Assembly: GCA_022578605.1 (NCBI GenBank)
Contig: MU394093.1
Location: forward strand, 248,001 to 312,000
Direction of reading: 5' to 3'
DNA: 64,000 nucleotides
DNA from: Camillea tinctor
Taxonomy: Eukaryota; Ascomycota; Sordariomycetes; Xylariales; Xylariaceae
Part shown: positions 1-12,623 of the stretch, in pieces
How positions within the stretch are numbered: position 1 is the stretch's first letter
Layout of the letters: the number at the start of each line of letters is the position of its first letter
Position numbers and translations under genes: made by a program
Notes under the pieces: model-generated
Databases searched by the model: none
The model's input: the letters and a program-made list of their open reading frames with translations, nothing else
What the model was told of the DNA's origin: nothing

Positions 1-2
1 AT

Positions 3-428
3 GGCGATGTGAGCAAACTGCCCGCTTTGGATGGCCGTACATGGTCACAAGCCGCCGTCGACACCATATCCGGAAAGCTGGGCGGTGCGACAGCGAAGTA
101 CCAGTACGGCAACCTCTCCCCCCCTTTGCCCGCATCGGGTGTTATTAGGAGGCTAGACCGAGAAGTCAGGCGTCCGGGGCCGACGACGGACCTGCCTGCA
201 TTCCCCACGCGTTCGACGGCTAGCTACTGCGGGGACCCCCTCAATGCGGTGTTTGCGATACACAATGTCGGAGGTTTGTTTCTAGCAACTATGGATCCAA
301 ATAATTCGAAAACCGTCGTATTCTCATGGACCCTTCGTTTTCTACTTGTTAGAATCAATGCGGGGGAGAGGGGTGGAGTGAGAGAACGAGGCGGTGAACA
401 CTTACACACCACAGAAGTAATTCTGTGA
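3..428 (+). other. Open reading frame running in from the left edge, unidentified
   Basis: A frame is open from base 3 to a stop at 428. Its first part is GC-rich and reads like protein (for example the run DGRTWSQAAVDTISGKLGG), while the part after about base 250 lies in AT-rich DNA and looks less coding. It could be the 3' end of a gene that begins outside the window, with an intron or stop lost in the second half. I do not recognise a family. Confidence 0.18.
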
Positions 429-2497
429 GTTAGGTGTATACAGTTGTCCCTCGAATCAAGAGAGCATAGGTGCGACTTTCTACAACCGAAGCCGCCGAAG
501 GCTCTCCTATTATGTTAGGAGGCCCCAAACTATGATGGTCGGTGATTAAAGAATACAGCTTCCATATCATCCATGCTCCTAGTGAGGAAACTGGGTCGAT
601 CGATCTATATGATCTTCTCTCGGTTTTGCAGATACGAAGGTGATTATGTGGGTGTTTGCTACGATATGTAGTGCTTAGTTTTTTAAACATGATAGGAGAA
701 TACGCCATGTTATGGATGGTCTGGTTGTCGGGAGTAAGCTTCCTAGCGTTATACCGTGAGATATTATATCTCTATACTTACTACCGGCTATGAGATAAAG
801 GTCATTGGGTAAGAGGACTGCTTCGTCGTGAGCCTCTGGGTTTGTTATTCTGCGCGATAGGCATGTTAGCATCACAGACTCTATAGGAAAATCCGTTATA
901 TTGGCAGTATATATAACCTGGCGTATATAGCAGCTTTTCGACCAGTTGCTAGATGTCGCTATAAATCGGTATACTTGATCACACATTTGATTTATCTCCC
1001 TATAGTTCAGAATTGATATCGGAATCACTGAGAGTCTCTGCAAAGATTTCAAACCACAAAGGTGTTTGGAGAGGACTAAAACCGAGTAATACTCTGTCAA
1101 GAAAGGTGACTAAGCACCATCGTGGGATGAATGTGTCTCTAATAACTTACAACCCTTTACGGATCTAGGTCATATAAATAGGATGTATTCAAGTGTGTGC
1201 TTAGGCGTTTTTTTTATATCTCATTAAGCTATTCCACTTAGTCTTTAAGTATAAAAATATTTTTTCTTGGTTTATATTTAGTAGTGTTGGAGTTGTTATT
1301 GATTTTTATTATTATTATATAAACGGTTAAAGTAGGGCAAGTCGGTAGTATCATAGTATCGTGGTCATGGTGTTGTATTTTGAGATGTAAAAGGGGTGAA
1401 GGGAATGCTAGTGGACGTAACAGTGGATGGCCTTATATGTAGTTACATATGTGTGTAACGATACTACGACAGGTAGGGTGCGTATTATATTCGCGCAGTC
1501 AACCCTCTAAAGGGCTATAAAACAGCATTTTCGCCCAGAACATTGTGTAATGGGAGATAGTAAAATTATTGGCTATGAGAAAGAATGAGAAAATTTGATT
1601 ATTTTAGTTCTTATAGCTCTCTTTGTCAAGTAAGTCTAGAAAATTACCTAGGTACTTAAGAACTATTTACTAATTACATACCTACGTAGTACCTAGGTTA
1701 GGTCACTCATAGCAAAGGTTATCATAAATTGGTGTCTTCCCAGTTATCTTATCTGTAGGCTTTTAACATATCTGACAGCTCTAGTTACCACCTGCCACAT
1801 CAATTCTGATGTCACGTGGCTAGATCGTCCAGAGCTAATCCACATTCTGCATTAGTTTTGGACCCACTCCGTCACGCCTCTTCTTTGATCGAATTGAATG
1901 AAAGTTGAGGCTAGTGTAGAATAGAAGGTTTAGCTGCCTTCGAACAAGAAAATCCTCTTATCATTTTACTTACCTACTTACTTACCTACCTTATTCTCTA
2001 AACTCCATCACAACTACACCTACCTCTCCACCTCCACTTCTAACTTTTACAACCACAACCACCTTTTCGTCGAGTTGTGGGTGTCCTTTGTTTTTCTTTT
2101 TTTCTTTTTTCTTTTTTCCAACGCCCTAACGCTCATTTAACATCGACGCCATCATCATTTTATTACCTGCTCTTGCTGGTTGTGAATTAATATAGTGGTT
2201 GGTCGGTGGTGGTGATAAATCATCACCTCGAGGGCGCTCGCTGCCTTCTTCAGCGCCTTCGGAATCGTCAATCTTACGCGTTTTTATAACCTACATCTTT
2301 GTCCTCTAGTTCATTCGACATAATCCTCTATTGTTTACAACAATCAGGGTGAATCATTCAATTGCGACCTCACCCAATCTCCATCACCGCTTCGCGACCG
2401 CCACTTTCTCCTACCACACCACAAATTAACATATATCTCGCCACCCACCAGATCCCTTTTCGTTTCTTTTCTTTTCTTCCACCGGACATTACACACC
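429..2497. other. AT-rich intergenic region upstream of RPB2
   Basis: About 2 kb with no gene I can support. It has scattered small ORFs, AT-rich tracts and CCTAGGT-like palindromes near 1650-1700. The last 500 bases become pyrimidine-rich (T and CT tracts around 2040-2120), as is usual in fungal promoters and leaders, and probably belong to the RPB2 promoter and 5' UTR. No tRNA or rRNA signature was seen. Confidence 0.5.
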
Positions 2498-5400
2498 ATG
2501 GCGGACTACGACGAGGTTTACGAATACGAAGAAGAATACGGTGACGACAACAACATCACCCCCGAGGACTGCTGGACCGTCATTTCCTCCTACTTCGACA
2601 CCAAGGGTCTTGTTTCTCAGCAGATCGATTCCTTCAATGATTTTCAAGAAACCACAATACAAGAGCTACTCGACGAATACAGCCATCTGAGCCTCGACCA
2701 GAATAATCCCCCAACCGTCGATGGCCGAGAGATCGCCGTCCGTCGATACGAAATCAAATTCGGCAATGTCACTATTTCGAGACCCGTAGTTAGCGAAGGA
2801 GATAATACCTCCAACCCCCTACTGCCATACGAATGCCGCGACCGAAATTTGACATATGCTAGTCCCGTCTTTGCCAAAGTCAGCAGCAAGACCTCCGTCT
2901 GCGTTGAGGAGCCCGTGCCCCTCAGCGAGTTGGACGAGGAGCAGCAGGAGGAGTATAATCGCACTGGGAAAGAACCCACCCGGCTTGTCTGGGAAGAGGA
3001 GGCTAACAGCCTGGTGAATGCCGGAGCCGACAAGAGCAAGCCTGATGTTGTCTTCATCGGCAAGCTCCCTGTCATGGTCAAGTCCAAGGCTTGTCACTTG
3101 AGCCGTGAGACAGAGGACGATCTCTTCATGTTGAACGAGTGTCCTTACGACCAGGGAGGTTACTTCATCATCAACGGAAGTGAGAAGGTCCTCATCGCTC
3201 AGGAGCGCTCCGCCGCCAACATCGTTCAGGTCTTCAAAAAGGCCCAGCCCAGTCCCTTTTCTTACACTGCCGAAATCCGGAGTGCCTTGGAAAAGGGCTC
3301 GCGACTGATCTCATCCCTCATGCTAAAGCTGTACACCAAAGGTGATTCCACTCGAGGAGGATACGGTCAGACTATCCATACGACTCTGCCATACGTTAAA
3401 TCCGACTTGCCAATCGCCATTGTCTTTAGAGCTCTTGGTGTGGTCAGTGATGAAGAGATTCTCAACCATGTTTGCTACGATCGCAACGATAGTCAGATGC
3501 TTGAAATGCTGCGCCCATGTATCGAGGAAGCATTCTGCATTCAGGACCGGGAGGTTGCTTTGGACTATATCGGTAAACGCGGCAATCAGACAACGGGAAT
3601 GCCTAGGGATCGTCGTGTCAGAGCCGCAAAGGATATTTTACAGAAGGAAATGCTTCCCCATATTTCCCAGGGCGAGGGTTGCGAGACCAGAAAAGCCTTT
3701 TTCCTGGGTTACATGGTGCACAAACTCCTCCAGTGTGCACTTGGCCGCCGTGATACCGATGATCGTGACCACTTCGGCAAGAAGCGCCTGGACCTTGCTG
3801 GCCCCCTCCTTGCCAAGTTATTCCGCAATATCGTTCGCCGCATGACGCAGGAGGTTTTGTCGCAAATGAAACGTAGTATTGAGCAGAATCGCAGCTTTGC
3901 TATTGAATTAGCTGTGAAGCCCACTATTATCACCAACGGTCTGAAGTACTCGCTTGCCACTGGCAACTGGGGTGACCAGAAGAAGGCCATGAGCTCTACT
4001 GCAGGTGTTTCGCAGGTGTTGAACAGATACACATTTTCCTCCACCCTATCTCACTTGAGACGTACCAACACCCCAGTCGGACGAGATGGCAAGCTCGCCA
4101 AGCCACGGCAACTTCACAATACCCATTGGGGTCTTGTCTGTCCTGCAGAGACTCCTGAAGGCCAGGCCTGTGGTCTAGTGAAGAACCTGTCATTGATGTG
4201 CTCCATCAGTGTCGGTACATCGACCGAGCCTATTATTGATTACATGATTACTCGTAACATGGAGGTGCTTGAAGAGTATGAGCCTATGCGATACCCTCAC
4301 GCCACCAAGATCTTCCTCAATGGCTCTTGGATCGGTGTTCACCAGGACCCTAAGGCACTTGTTCGGGATGTCCAGCAACTGCGTAGGAGCAATCAGATAC
4401 CAGCTGAAGTGTCCCTAGTCCGTGACATCCGAGATCGTGAGTTCAAGATCTTCTCAGATGCAGGTCGCGTCATGAGACCTCTGTTCGTTGTCGAGCAGGA
4501 GGACGTGACTGAGACTGGCGCTGAGAAGGGAACGTTGGCTCTCAATAAGAGTATGGTAAGAAGACTTGAGCTTGACCAAACCCTCCCCCCTGGGAGCGAT
4601 GAGTATTATGGCTGGCCGGGTTTGGTGAATGATGGTGTTATCGAGTACCTTGATGCAGAGGAGGAAGAGACGGCCATGATATGTATGACACCAGAAGATC
4701 TCGAGATCTACCGGATGACGAAGCTTGGCCACGAGGTTGTGAATGATAACGCGGATGATCTTAATAAGAGACTAAAGACGAAAATGAACCCTACGACCCA
4801 TATGTACACGCATTGCGAAATCCATCCTAGTATGCTGCTTGGCATTTGCGCTAGCATTATTCCCTTCCCCGACCACAATCAGGTATGGCCAACGCTGAAG
4901 TATCGTTTCTAAGTTCTATGCTAATCATGAATACAGTCGCCTCGTAACACTTACCAGTCTGCTATGGGTAAACAAGCCATGGGCTTCTTCCTTACCAACT
5001 ATTCACGCCGCATGGATACGATGGCCAATATCTTGTACTACCCTCAGAAACCACTCGGCACTACACGATCCATGGAGTTCCTCAAGTTCCGAGAGCTTCC
5101 AGCAGGCCAAAATGCGATTGTGGCAATTGCTTGCTACTCTGGATACAACCAAGAAGATTCCGTTATCATGAACCAGAGCAGTATCGACCGTGGCCTTTTC
5201 CGAAGCTTGTTCTTCCGAGCCTACAGCGACTCGGAGAAGCGACTTGGTATCAACACTGTGGAGCATTTTGAAAAGCCTTTCAGATCTGATACCCTACGGT
5301 TGAAGCAGGGAACATACGATAAGCTTGACGAAGACGGAATCATTGCCCCTGGTATTCGTGTGTCGGGAGAAGACATCATTATCGGAAAGACTTCGCCCAT

Positions 5401-6384
5401 CAATGCTGACAATGAAGAAATGGGCCAGCGCACTAAGATACACGTCAAACGTGATGCGTCCACGCCTCTTCGGAGTACCGAGAGTGGTATTGTCGATCAG
5501 GTAGTAGTCACTACTAACGCTGATGGTCTTCGGTTCGTGAAGGTGCGAGTCCGAACCACGAAGATCCCACAAATCGGTGACAAATTCGCTTCACGTCACG
5601 GACAGAAAGGTACCATCGGTGTGACCTACCGTTGCGAAGACATGCCCTTTACTCGTGAGGGTATTGTCCCAGATATTATCATCAACCCGCACGCTATTCC
5701 CTCCCGTATGACCATTGCTCACTTGATCGAGTGTCTTCTTAGCAAGGTTTCCACCCTGAAAGGAATGGAAGGCGACGCCACACCCTTTACTGATGTGACT
5801 GTCGACTCGGTATCAAGCCTGTTACGCGAGCATGGATACCAGTCTCGAGGTTTTGAGATCATGTACCATGGTCATACTGGACGCAAGCTCCGGGCCCAGG
5901 TGTTCTTTGGTCCCACCTACTACCAACGTCTTCGACACATGGTCGACGACAAAATCCATGCTCGTGCTCGTGGTCCAGTGCAGATTATGACCCGTCAGCC
6001 TGTTGAAGGTCGTGCCCGTGACGGTGGTCTCCGTTTCGGAGAAATGGAACGTGATTGTATGATTGCCCACGGGGCTGCCGCTTTCCTCAAGGAACGATTA
6101 TTTGAGGTTTCTGACGCCTTCCGTGTCCACATATGCGAGATATGTGGACTGATGACGCCTGTTGCGTAAGTTTTGCCTATCTCATCATTCCCTATAACCA
6201 CTAACCTGTATGATTTCCTAGTCAACTCGGTCAGCAAAGTTTCGAGTGCCGTCCTTGCAAGAACAAGACCAAGATCGCGCAGATTCAGATCCCCTACGCG
6301 GCCAAACTCCTATTCCAGGAGCTTCAAGCGATGAACATTGCCTCGCGCATGTTTACCGACCGATCTGGCGTTTCTATTCGTTAA
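2498..6384 (+). CDS. RPB2: DNA-directed RNA polymerase II subunit RPB2
   Basis: This is the second-largest subunit of nuclear RNA polymerase II; with RPB1 it forms the active-site cleft that makes mRNA. Three exons, 2498-4882, 4937-6165 and 6222-6384, join to 1258 residues, the normal length. Intron 1 (54 nt) splits HNQ/SPRNTY and intron 2 (56 nt, branch CTAAC) splits PVA/QLGQQ; both restore strongly conserved RPB2 text. Visible marks are an acidic N-terminus ([17 protein letters not shown]), the invariant block [12 protein letters not shown] in exon 2, and a C-terminal zinc site made of CEIC in exon 2 and CRPC in exon 3. The start at 2498 sits in a good context (CACCATGG). RPB2 rather than RPA2 or RPC2 is indicated by overall match and by the C-terminus ending in [10 protein letters not shown]. 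It stands alone, with 2.7 kb of gene-free DNA downstream. Confidence 0.98.
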
Positions 6385-9093
6385 GGGTACCATAAACCTA
6401 TTAATGAAACATTATTGTCCAGATGGTGGTATGCAGACTATTGTTAATAATGCAATCGCCCTCTTCATCTGCCTCCACACACTTAATTGCATATCCAGGG
6501 AGTTTTTGTCGGCCTTTTCCACACATACACCAGCCAGGACCAAAAAGAAAAAAAAAAGAAAATATAATATACCTGGACGGTGATCAAGCTTGCAAATATC
6601 AAGGCGTTTTTTTTTCTCTTTTTTTTTTCGGTTGTGGGCGTTAAATAAAGCAAAGTGGTTATGAATTGAGCCTCGGAGAACGTCGGTTGAGCACGAAAGG
6701 AGGAGGGTTGGGGGTTAGGATCTTTGTATAAGCACTTAAAGTCTAGCTTAGTGTGTCAAAGAATAAAAAACGAATAAGGATTCAACTGATATTTTTGCGA
6801 ATCAATATGTGCAATCTAAGGTATCAATGCCAGGATTGTAAACTAATCATCAGGCCCTACTTGATGAAGTCCTAATGCTTTCCTTGTCCTATTACTGTTT
6901 ATCATTATGGGATATTCTGATGTCCCAGCTCGCTCTGTTTGAGCTTTCCTGTTATTTCATTACCCATGATATGATCTTTTTTTTTTTTTTCACAGTAAGG
7001 AGTATCTGAGCAATCCAGTGCAATGTAAAAAGAGAATTAACCTAGCTAGGTTATATATAGTTCAAGGCTGTCTAGTAGAGGGCAAGGGGGAAGTGAAGGT
7101 AATTAGTATCATATAGTGCTATGTATCTATCCATCTAGATGATACATATTATTATGGCCATGATCCGTGGACGCGTTTCCAATCAACGAAGCACAATGAA
7201 TATCTACACTTAAGGTACCTATGACGCGAACCCCTCATCTCCTACTACGCGTGGGCCATGCCCGTGGCGTTTGTCTCTAGAAAAAAAAGGAAATAATGTA
7301 ACTGGAGAATAAAAACGCGTGGGAACTGGGATCTCAATCTGCCACGTCCTCTTTCCAACTTTACTTCTTTCTAACATGTGGATGTTCTTCTGCCACGCCA
7401 AAGGCTTGAAGAACGTGACGGTGGATGGGTTAAGAATAAGCAGGGAAAGGGGGGGGGAAGAGGGGGGAACGTCCATCGTCGATTGAAACAGAAATACGTT
7501 ATCTACACTAAATTGGTCGTGCGCAAAGAAAAAGTGTGGAAATACGCAAGTGACTAACTAACATAAAGCTGCTTTGCCTGAGAGCGAATGAATCGTTAGC
7601 CCCCCAGCCAGCCCGCTTCAGCCCTCTGGAGGATGGGGACATGTCTTCCTCCTATCCCTGACACGCTTCTATTTCCAATTTCACTCCCGCTTCTCATTGC
7701 CATTGATGTTTCTAGTGTAGAATAATAAAAAGAAAGGAGACAGAGAAGGGGGGGTTAAGGTCAGGCGAATTCCATACGTTCTCAGAACCTACAGTAATAT
7801 AAACCCCCACTACCCCCCTAGATGAGATCGGACCCGGTGCTGTGGTTAGCTACGATTAAGGTAGCTGGCTGAGCATGGGATATGTTTGTGGCGCTAGGTA
7901 TTTTTATATTTATCATTAATGACCTATTTTGACATATGATGGAAGACTAAGGATGGAGGTAAGGGAAGAAGGGGCCAAAGTAAATACTTACTCATCGCCT
8001 CAGTAACTAGTCTCCGTCTCGTCAAATATCATAGGACTTCGTAGGACCGATGCCGCTAAGCTTGGGATCTATATTAGTATATGGGACCCTAGAGGAAAGG
8101 AAGGAGGGGTGAGGAGGGGTGAGGAGGAGGAGGAGGAGGAGGAGGAGGAGGAGGAGGAGGGAAGGGAGGCGATAATGAGAATCCATCTCTTCACACTAAG
8201 AAATCGAAGTACTATGGAACTACTTTTTTGCATACTGCCTTGTTTCTGAGAACTACTAATTAGAGCATTCTTATGAGAACATAGACGAAAGAGAAGAAAC
8301 AAAAATAAAAAGGAAGAAGAAAAAATATGTACGTATGTACAAGTAAAGTAAGACAAAGCGCCTCAAGTTTCCGTAGCCGAACCTAACTATGCCCCTTTAG
8401 ATGGCTATCCTTAGATCCTTAGTTAGTGGGAGGGAGATTATGTGGCTATGTATCGTTCGAGTCTAGGCTGGAGAGAGTCTCTTTTCTTTTCTTCGTTTCT
8501 CTCTTTGCTTTTTCTTTTCCCTCTCTTTTTTCTTCTAGGTTGCATTGGGAAGATTCGGGGATCAAGAAAAAGGGAAAAAAAAAGGAAAATGAAAAACTCG
8601 GAGATAGACATCAAATTGTTACCTACCTACTTTACACCTAGGACTTTCTTCTTTCAATGACATATATACTCAGCCTACACCTCTCTTTCTTTTGGGTGAA
8701 GCCTTTTTGTTCGACCCTTTCACGCGCTAAGATCATTGTTGCTATTGCTGTAATTAGTACAAACTGCGAGGAACGAGGAGGAACCTCAACCGGACATTCC
8801 ATTAAGCGAACATGTCACCCGTCGTACGATTCAGGATAGGAAAATAGGCCTGTTCGAACAGGCAAACTCGAAGAAAAGAGAATTAAGGCGGAAAACAGAA
8901 CCGAGATCGAAGAAGCCCTAAGATTCAAGGGCCAACGAAGAGAAAGCGGTCCTGGCCTTCCCACTACCTCGATATCATCACGATCCAAAGAGCGAGCGAA
9001 GCCGGACTTACCCACCTCCTCCCCTCCTCCTTCCCCCTTCCCCCTCTCCTATATCGACGGACCGATAGACACAGAAAAGCAGACAAGGCGGCC
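6385..9093. other. Intergenic region between RPB2 and STE2
   Basis: No gene is supported here. The stretch has the RPB2 3' region, poly-T runs (6607-6640 and 6979-6993), a G-rich tract near 7450, a GAG microsatellite near 8121 and, from about 8900, GC-richer sequence leading into the STE2 start. ORFs present are short, low in complexity and have no recognisable motif. Confidence 0.5.
8121..8160. repeat. GAG trinucleotide microsatellite
   Basis: About thirteen tandem GAG units in a purine-rich tract (8097-8168). It lies between genes and does not encode protein. Confidence 0.9.
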
Positions 9094-10546
9094 ATGGCGT
9101 CCCCTCCACTCCCCCTTCCTGACTCTCCCGCTCTGCCCTTCGACCCCCGGAACCAGACATTCTACATCGCGACCGGGCCCAACGGCACCATCCCCCTCGC
9201 CATCTGGATGGCCACGATCGAGAAGCAGCGCGTGCGCCTGGCCAACGTGTCCATCAACTACGGGGTGCAGCTGGGGCTGTGCCTGACGACGCTCATCGTG
9301 GTCCTCATGCTCCTTCCATCGCACAAGCTGCGCCGGGCCGTGAACCTGGTGCAGGTGTGTGCGCTCTGCGTGGCCGTCATCCGGCTCGTCCTGCTCGTGC
9401 TCTACTTCCCCGGCCCGCTGACGGGGTACTACGTCGCCTGGACGGGCGACGCCGCGGTGCTCCGCTGCGAGGACTACGCGACCAACACCGTGTCCAACGG
9501 GTTCAGCGTCGTGCAGCTCGCGCTTGTCGAGGCAGCACTCACGTTGCAGAGCCTGGCACTCGTGCGTACATGGCCGCGCACCTGGCAGATGCCAACGACA
9601 CTGTTGGCGGCGGCGCTGGCGACGAGCGCTGTCGTATTGAGGGCGGTCTGGGTCGCACACCACACCGTGTTGGTGCGCGGACACACGCTACCCGTCCCAC
9701 TTGACGCTGTTGGCGAGGCGTCCGTGGTGTTGGGCGCCGTGTCGATATTTTACTTCTGCGGATTGTTCTTCGCACACCTGTCCCTGCATGTCGTCGTTAC
9801 GCGCGGGGTTCTCGCACGCCCTGATAAGGGGCTCACGTCGCTCGAGATCTTGGCCATTGGGAATGGCGTCCTCATGCTTATGCCTAGTTAGTTTTTACCT
9901 CCACAACCCCCTATCCTCTCACTCTTCCCCTTTACAATATCACCAAAGGCAGGTTAGGTTTATCTACCCTTACCGGCTAGTATCGCGAACAAAATATCCT
10001 GGAAACCTCAAGAAACAAGCTAACCTATACATATTCCCCACTGTAGGCCTCTTCGCCGGACTCGATATCGCCGCTGGCCCGGGAAACACCAAGGTGCTCC
10101 CCTTCGATGCCGGGTCCTGGGTGCAAACATTAGTCGCGACGGGGCTGCCGCTCATCGGGCTCGTGGCGTTCTACCGGGGATCGGACTCTCGGACATCTTC
10201 ACGGCGCGTATCGCTATTCGCGAACGCCCCATTTCGCGGCGATTCTTCGAAGATGGAGGATGCTTGTCCTGATCCAGGGGTGGCGGGAGAGATCGGTGGG
10301 AGCAACCCGGCTAGTAGTCTTGTAGTTCCCAGGACGACTAGCGATATCGCTGAGGGAAGGACGTCACGGGGACCGACTGATGCCTACTACACAGTAAACT
10401 TAGATGATGATGACGACGACGCAGAGAGAAGAATGAGTGGAGCAGAGCACGGTCGCGGGCGAGCAGGAGGCATCCAAATCCGCCAGGGTTATGCCATCGC
10501 CGTGCAATCGGAAGGGCAGACCGACTTAGCAAGACGGGTCGTATAG
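9094..10546 (+). CDS. STE2: Ste2-type alpha-pheromone receptor (seven-helix GPCR, PRE-2 class)
   Basis: Likely receptor for the peptide alpha-type mating pheromone, acting in the plasma membrane through a heterotrimeric G protein. Two exons, 9094-9886 and 10047-10546, give 430 residues; the 160-nt intron has donor GTTAGT, a CTAAC branch and acceptor TGTAG, and its removal restores the family phrase MPSLFAGLD. Seven hydrophobic segments lie at about residues 57-75, 82-104, 134-158, 167-188, 208-236, 249-272 and 290-306. Helix 1 carries GVQLG, matching the Ste2 GxxxG packing motif. FDAGSWVQTL before helix 7 is also typical, but the usual LPLGT of helix 7 reads LPLIG. NQT and NGT near the N-terminus are possible glycosylation sites. 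The cytoplasmic tail has an acidic run of D residues. The gene is clearly GC-richer than its surroundings in exon 1. Confidence 0.9.
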
Positions 10547-10892
10547 TACATAATATATACACACGCATATATATAATAATAATTAATCCATAACGACACT
10601 TATTGTTCAAGCATCCGAGAAACCTCCATTTTCACACGTCAAGAGAATGGGCACAACAAAGGAGTAGGGTAGGCTCAACGCAGCTTTTGAAAGCCACTTA
10701 GGGTCATCTCGCCAAAGCTGCAGATGCTCCAGGTGTAATGTTTTTCTTGTACTTTTTTTTTGTTCTGGTTAGGTCTCGACTAGACACAAAAAGATGTCAT
10801 TTTACATATATGTACACGGGCATTTACTGAGTTAAGCTGCTTTTCGTTCTGGCAGTCTGCTGGGAATAAGGCTCCCCCTAATGGGTGGGGTT
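10547..10892. other. Short convergent intergenic region (STE2 and uL22m 3' ends)
   Basis: About 350 bases between the stops of two convergent genes. It has an AT stretch with ATAATAATAATT just after the STE2 stop and a poly-T tract near 10752. No gene was seen. Confidence 0.5.
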
Positions 10893-12101
10893 TTACCAGC
10901 AGTAGTATGGCCGCTGCGCCGTCACGGGGCGATTGGGCAGGTGAACCCAGGGCTTCTTCTTGGCTTGCTTCTCTACCCTCTCCTCGTGTTGCCGAATTCT
11001 CGTCTTCTCCTCCTTTAAGACAAAGGCAATAGCTAAGCCGGGGTATTAGTACCTAGACAGAACGGCTTAGACAGGAACGGGAGCGTGACTCACCAGTTGA
11101 TGGTTTCCACATCATAGATACGCGTCCTCTGGCATGGAATTGGTACCTGGACGTGACGTAAGGGCCCTTGTTAACCCAGGACTCGTCGACATATATCTGG
11201 GTAGGGTCCTGGACTTGGAGCCATTTGCCATCTTTGGTCTGGATGTTCTTAGGGACTTTCAGGACCTCGCCGTTGGGTACGCCCAAGCCCATGCCGCGGC
11301 TAACAATGGCCAAATCCCTAGCTTCCTCGAGTTGGTGCTTGATTTCCTTGGCCATCTTCTTCTTGCTGTAGCGCATCTGGGTAATGGCATCTTCAAGGGT
11401 CTTGCCTACGATCTGATGAGACAGCTTCGTAAGCTTCTTGTAGCTGGTGGCCAGGTTGGGACTCTTGTGCAGCAGTTGCTTTTCGGACAGTTTTATGCGG
11501 TCCTTCTTGGTGAGCTCGCCGTTGGCGCGGACCATCTGCATAACCTTCTTCCTCTGGTAGCGTATTCTCCATCTAGGGTCGGGATCGAGGGCGCGTTCCG
11601 TGTGCTCCTTCATGGCGCTGTAGGCGATACTCATCCCAGCAGCAGAAGCGTCCCTGGCTTTTTGACGGTCTTGGCCAGGATCCTCTTGCTTAGGTTCCTT
11701 GATCTCTTCGTCGAAGATGTTGTCGCCCGAGGTGCGGTCGAACATGCGGGTAGCCATCTTCTCCTCCCTTTCCCGCTTGGTCAACTTCTTGACGACGGGG
11801 CTCTTCTCGGAAGACCCAAACCCCCAATCGAACCAGGCATTACGACGCTGTGTCCTCGGGAGGAGATATCGGGACTGTAGATTGGGTTTGCCGCCGACGG
11901 TTACCCGTGCTGCTAGTAGGGGGGGAAGGGGGGAGGAGGAGGTGAGTTGATTAGTTCGATTTGTGGGAGAATAGTTTGTTTGTAGTAGGAGTAGAAAGAG
12001 GAGGAGGGGTAGGGGCAGGGGTAGGGTTAGGGGTAAGGTAAGGGCAATTGAATATGCATACTGGATTGAGCTATCTGCCGAGTAGGCAGGTGTAAGCTCA
12101 T
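10893..12101 (-). CDS. MRPL22: Mitochondrial large ribosomal subunit protein uL22m
   Basis: Nuclear-encoded uL22 of the mitochondrial ribosome, which binds 23S-type rRNA and lines the exit tunnel. The best model has three exons on the minus strand: 12101-12062, 11912-11094 and 11032-10893 (332 residues). Exon 1 gives a short basic leader (MSLHLPTRQIAQS) that suits a mitochondrial presequence; the 149-nt intron has donor GTATGC and acceptor CTAG. The last intron (61 nt) joins WKPST to AIAFVLKEEKT, and the protein ends in the family signature WVHLPNRPVTAQR plus an aromatic tail. The middle holds the uL22 fold (about residues 130-280), including ARGRV. A longer in-frame ATG at 12198 exists, but it would translate a low-complexity Leu/Pro-rich stretch that I treat as intron and leader. 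It lies head to head with the COX9 gene. Confidence 0.88.
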
Positions 12102-12623
12102 GATGAATTGGCAATGTTGCTCTTCTCTCCGAGAGCTCTGAGCGTTGAAGCTGGAGGCGGGATGTTGCAGGGGGGAAGGAAAAAGAGAGAAAAGTCACTT
12201 AAGTAAGTTCCACCTTTTTCCTCAAAGGCTGACTAGTTAGGTACTCCGATTATTAGCCGCCCCCCCTCCCCACTGTGCTGAGGTCCTGCAGACCCCTCCT
12301 TTCCTTCTACGGTCTACGGAGTACCTACTAAAACCTTAATTGCTTAGCTCCAGTACGGAGATAAAGGTATCTAGGTAGTAGTACTTCCAATGTTACTAGC
12401 GTATGTTACGTGCTAATGGTGCATCATTTAAAGTCACGTGGATCAGTTCTCAGTCCCATTCCCATTAGAAGTCCGCGCGAATAACATCAGCCCATTTTCA
12501 ATCTAGACTTGGACTTTTGAATCCCATCCGTCACAACCCACCAACTACCACTACTCTACCACTACCTCTACCACTACCTCTACCACTAAATCTCCCCTCA
12601 AAACCCTCGAACCGAACATAAAA
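12102..12623. promoter_or_regulatory. Divergent promoter region between uL22m and COX9
   Basis: These 522 bases separate the start codons of two oppositely oriented genes for mitochondrial proteins, so they must hold both promoters. Visible items are a CACGTG E-box-type hexamer near 12436-12441 and tandem CTACCACTACCT units at about 12547-12590 just upstream of COX9. Co-regulation is inferred from the layout. Confidence 0.5.

Noticed and set aside
675..1100. Minus-strand ORF of 141 codons in AT-rich DNA
   Set aside because: No recognisable domain, no typical start context, and a neighbouring composition that allows chance ORFs; not enough to call a gene.
11134..11880. Plus-strand ORF of 248 codons
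   Set aside because: It is the antisense shadow of the uL22m coding exon, which has clear family motifs on the other strand.
12000..12040. TTAGGG-like telomeric repeats (GGGTTAGGGGTAAGG)
   Set aside because: Irregular, only about 40 bp and inside the uL22m first intron; better seen as low-complexity pyrimidine tract on the minus strand.
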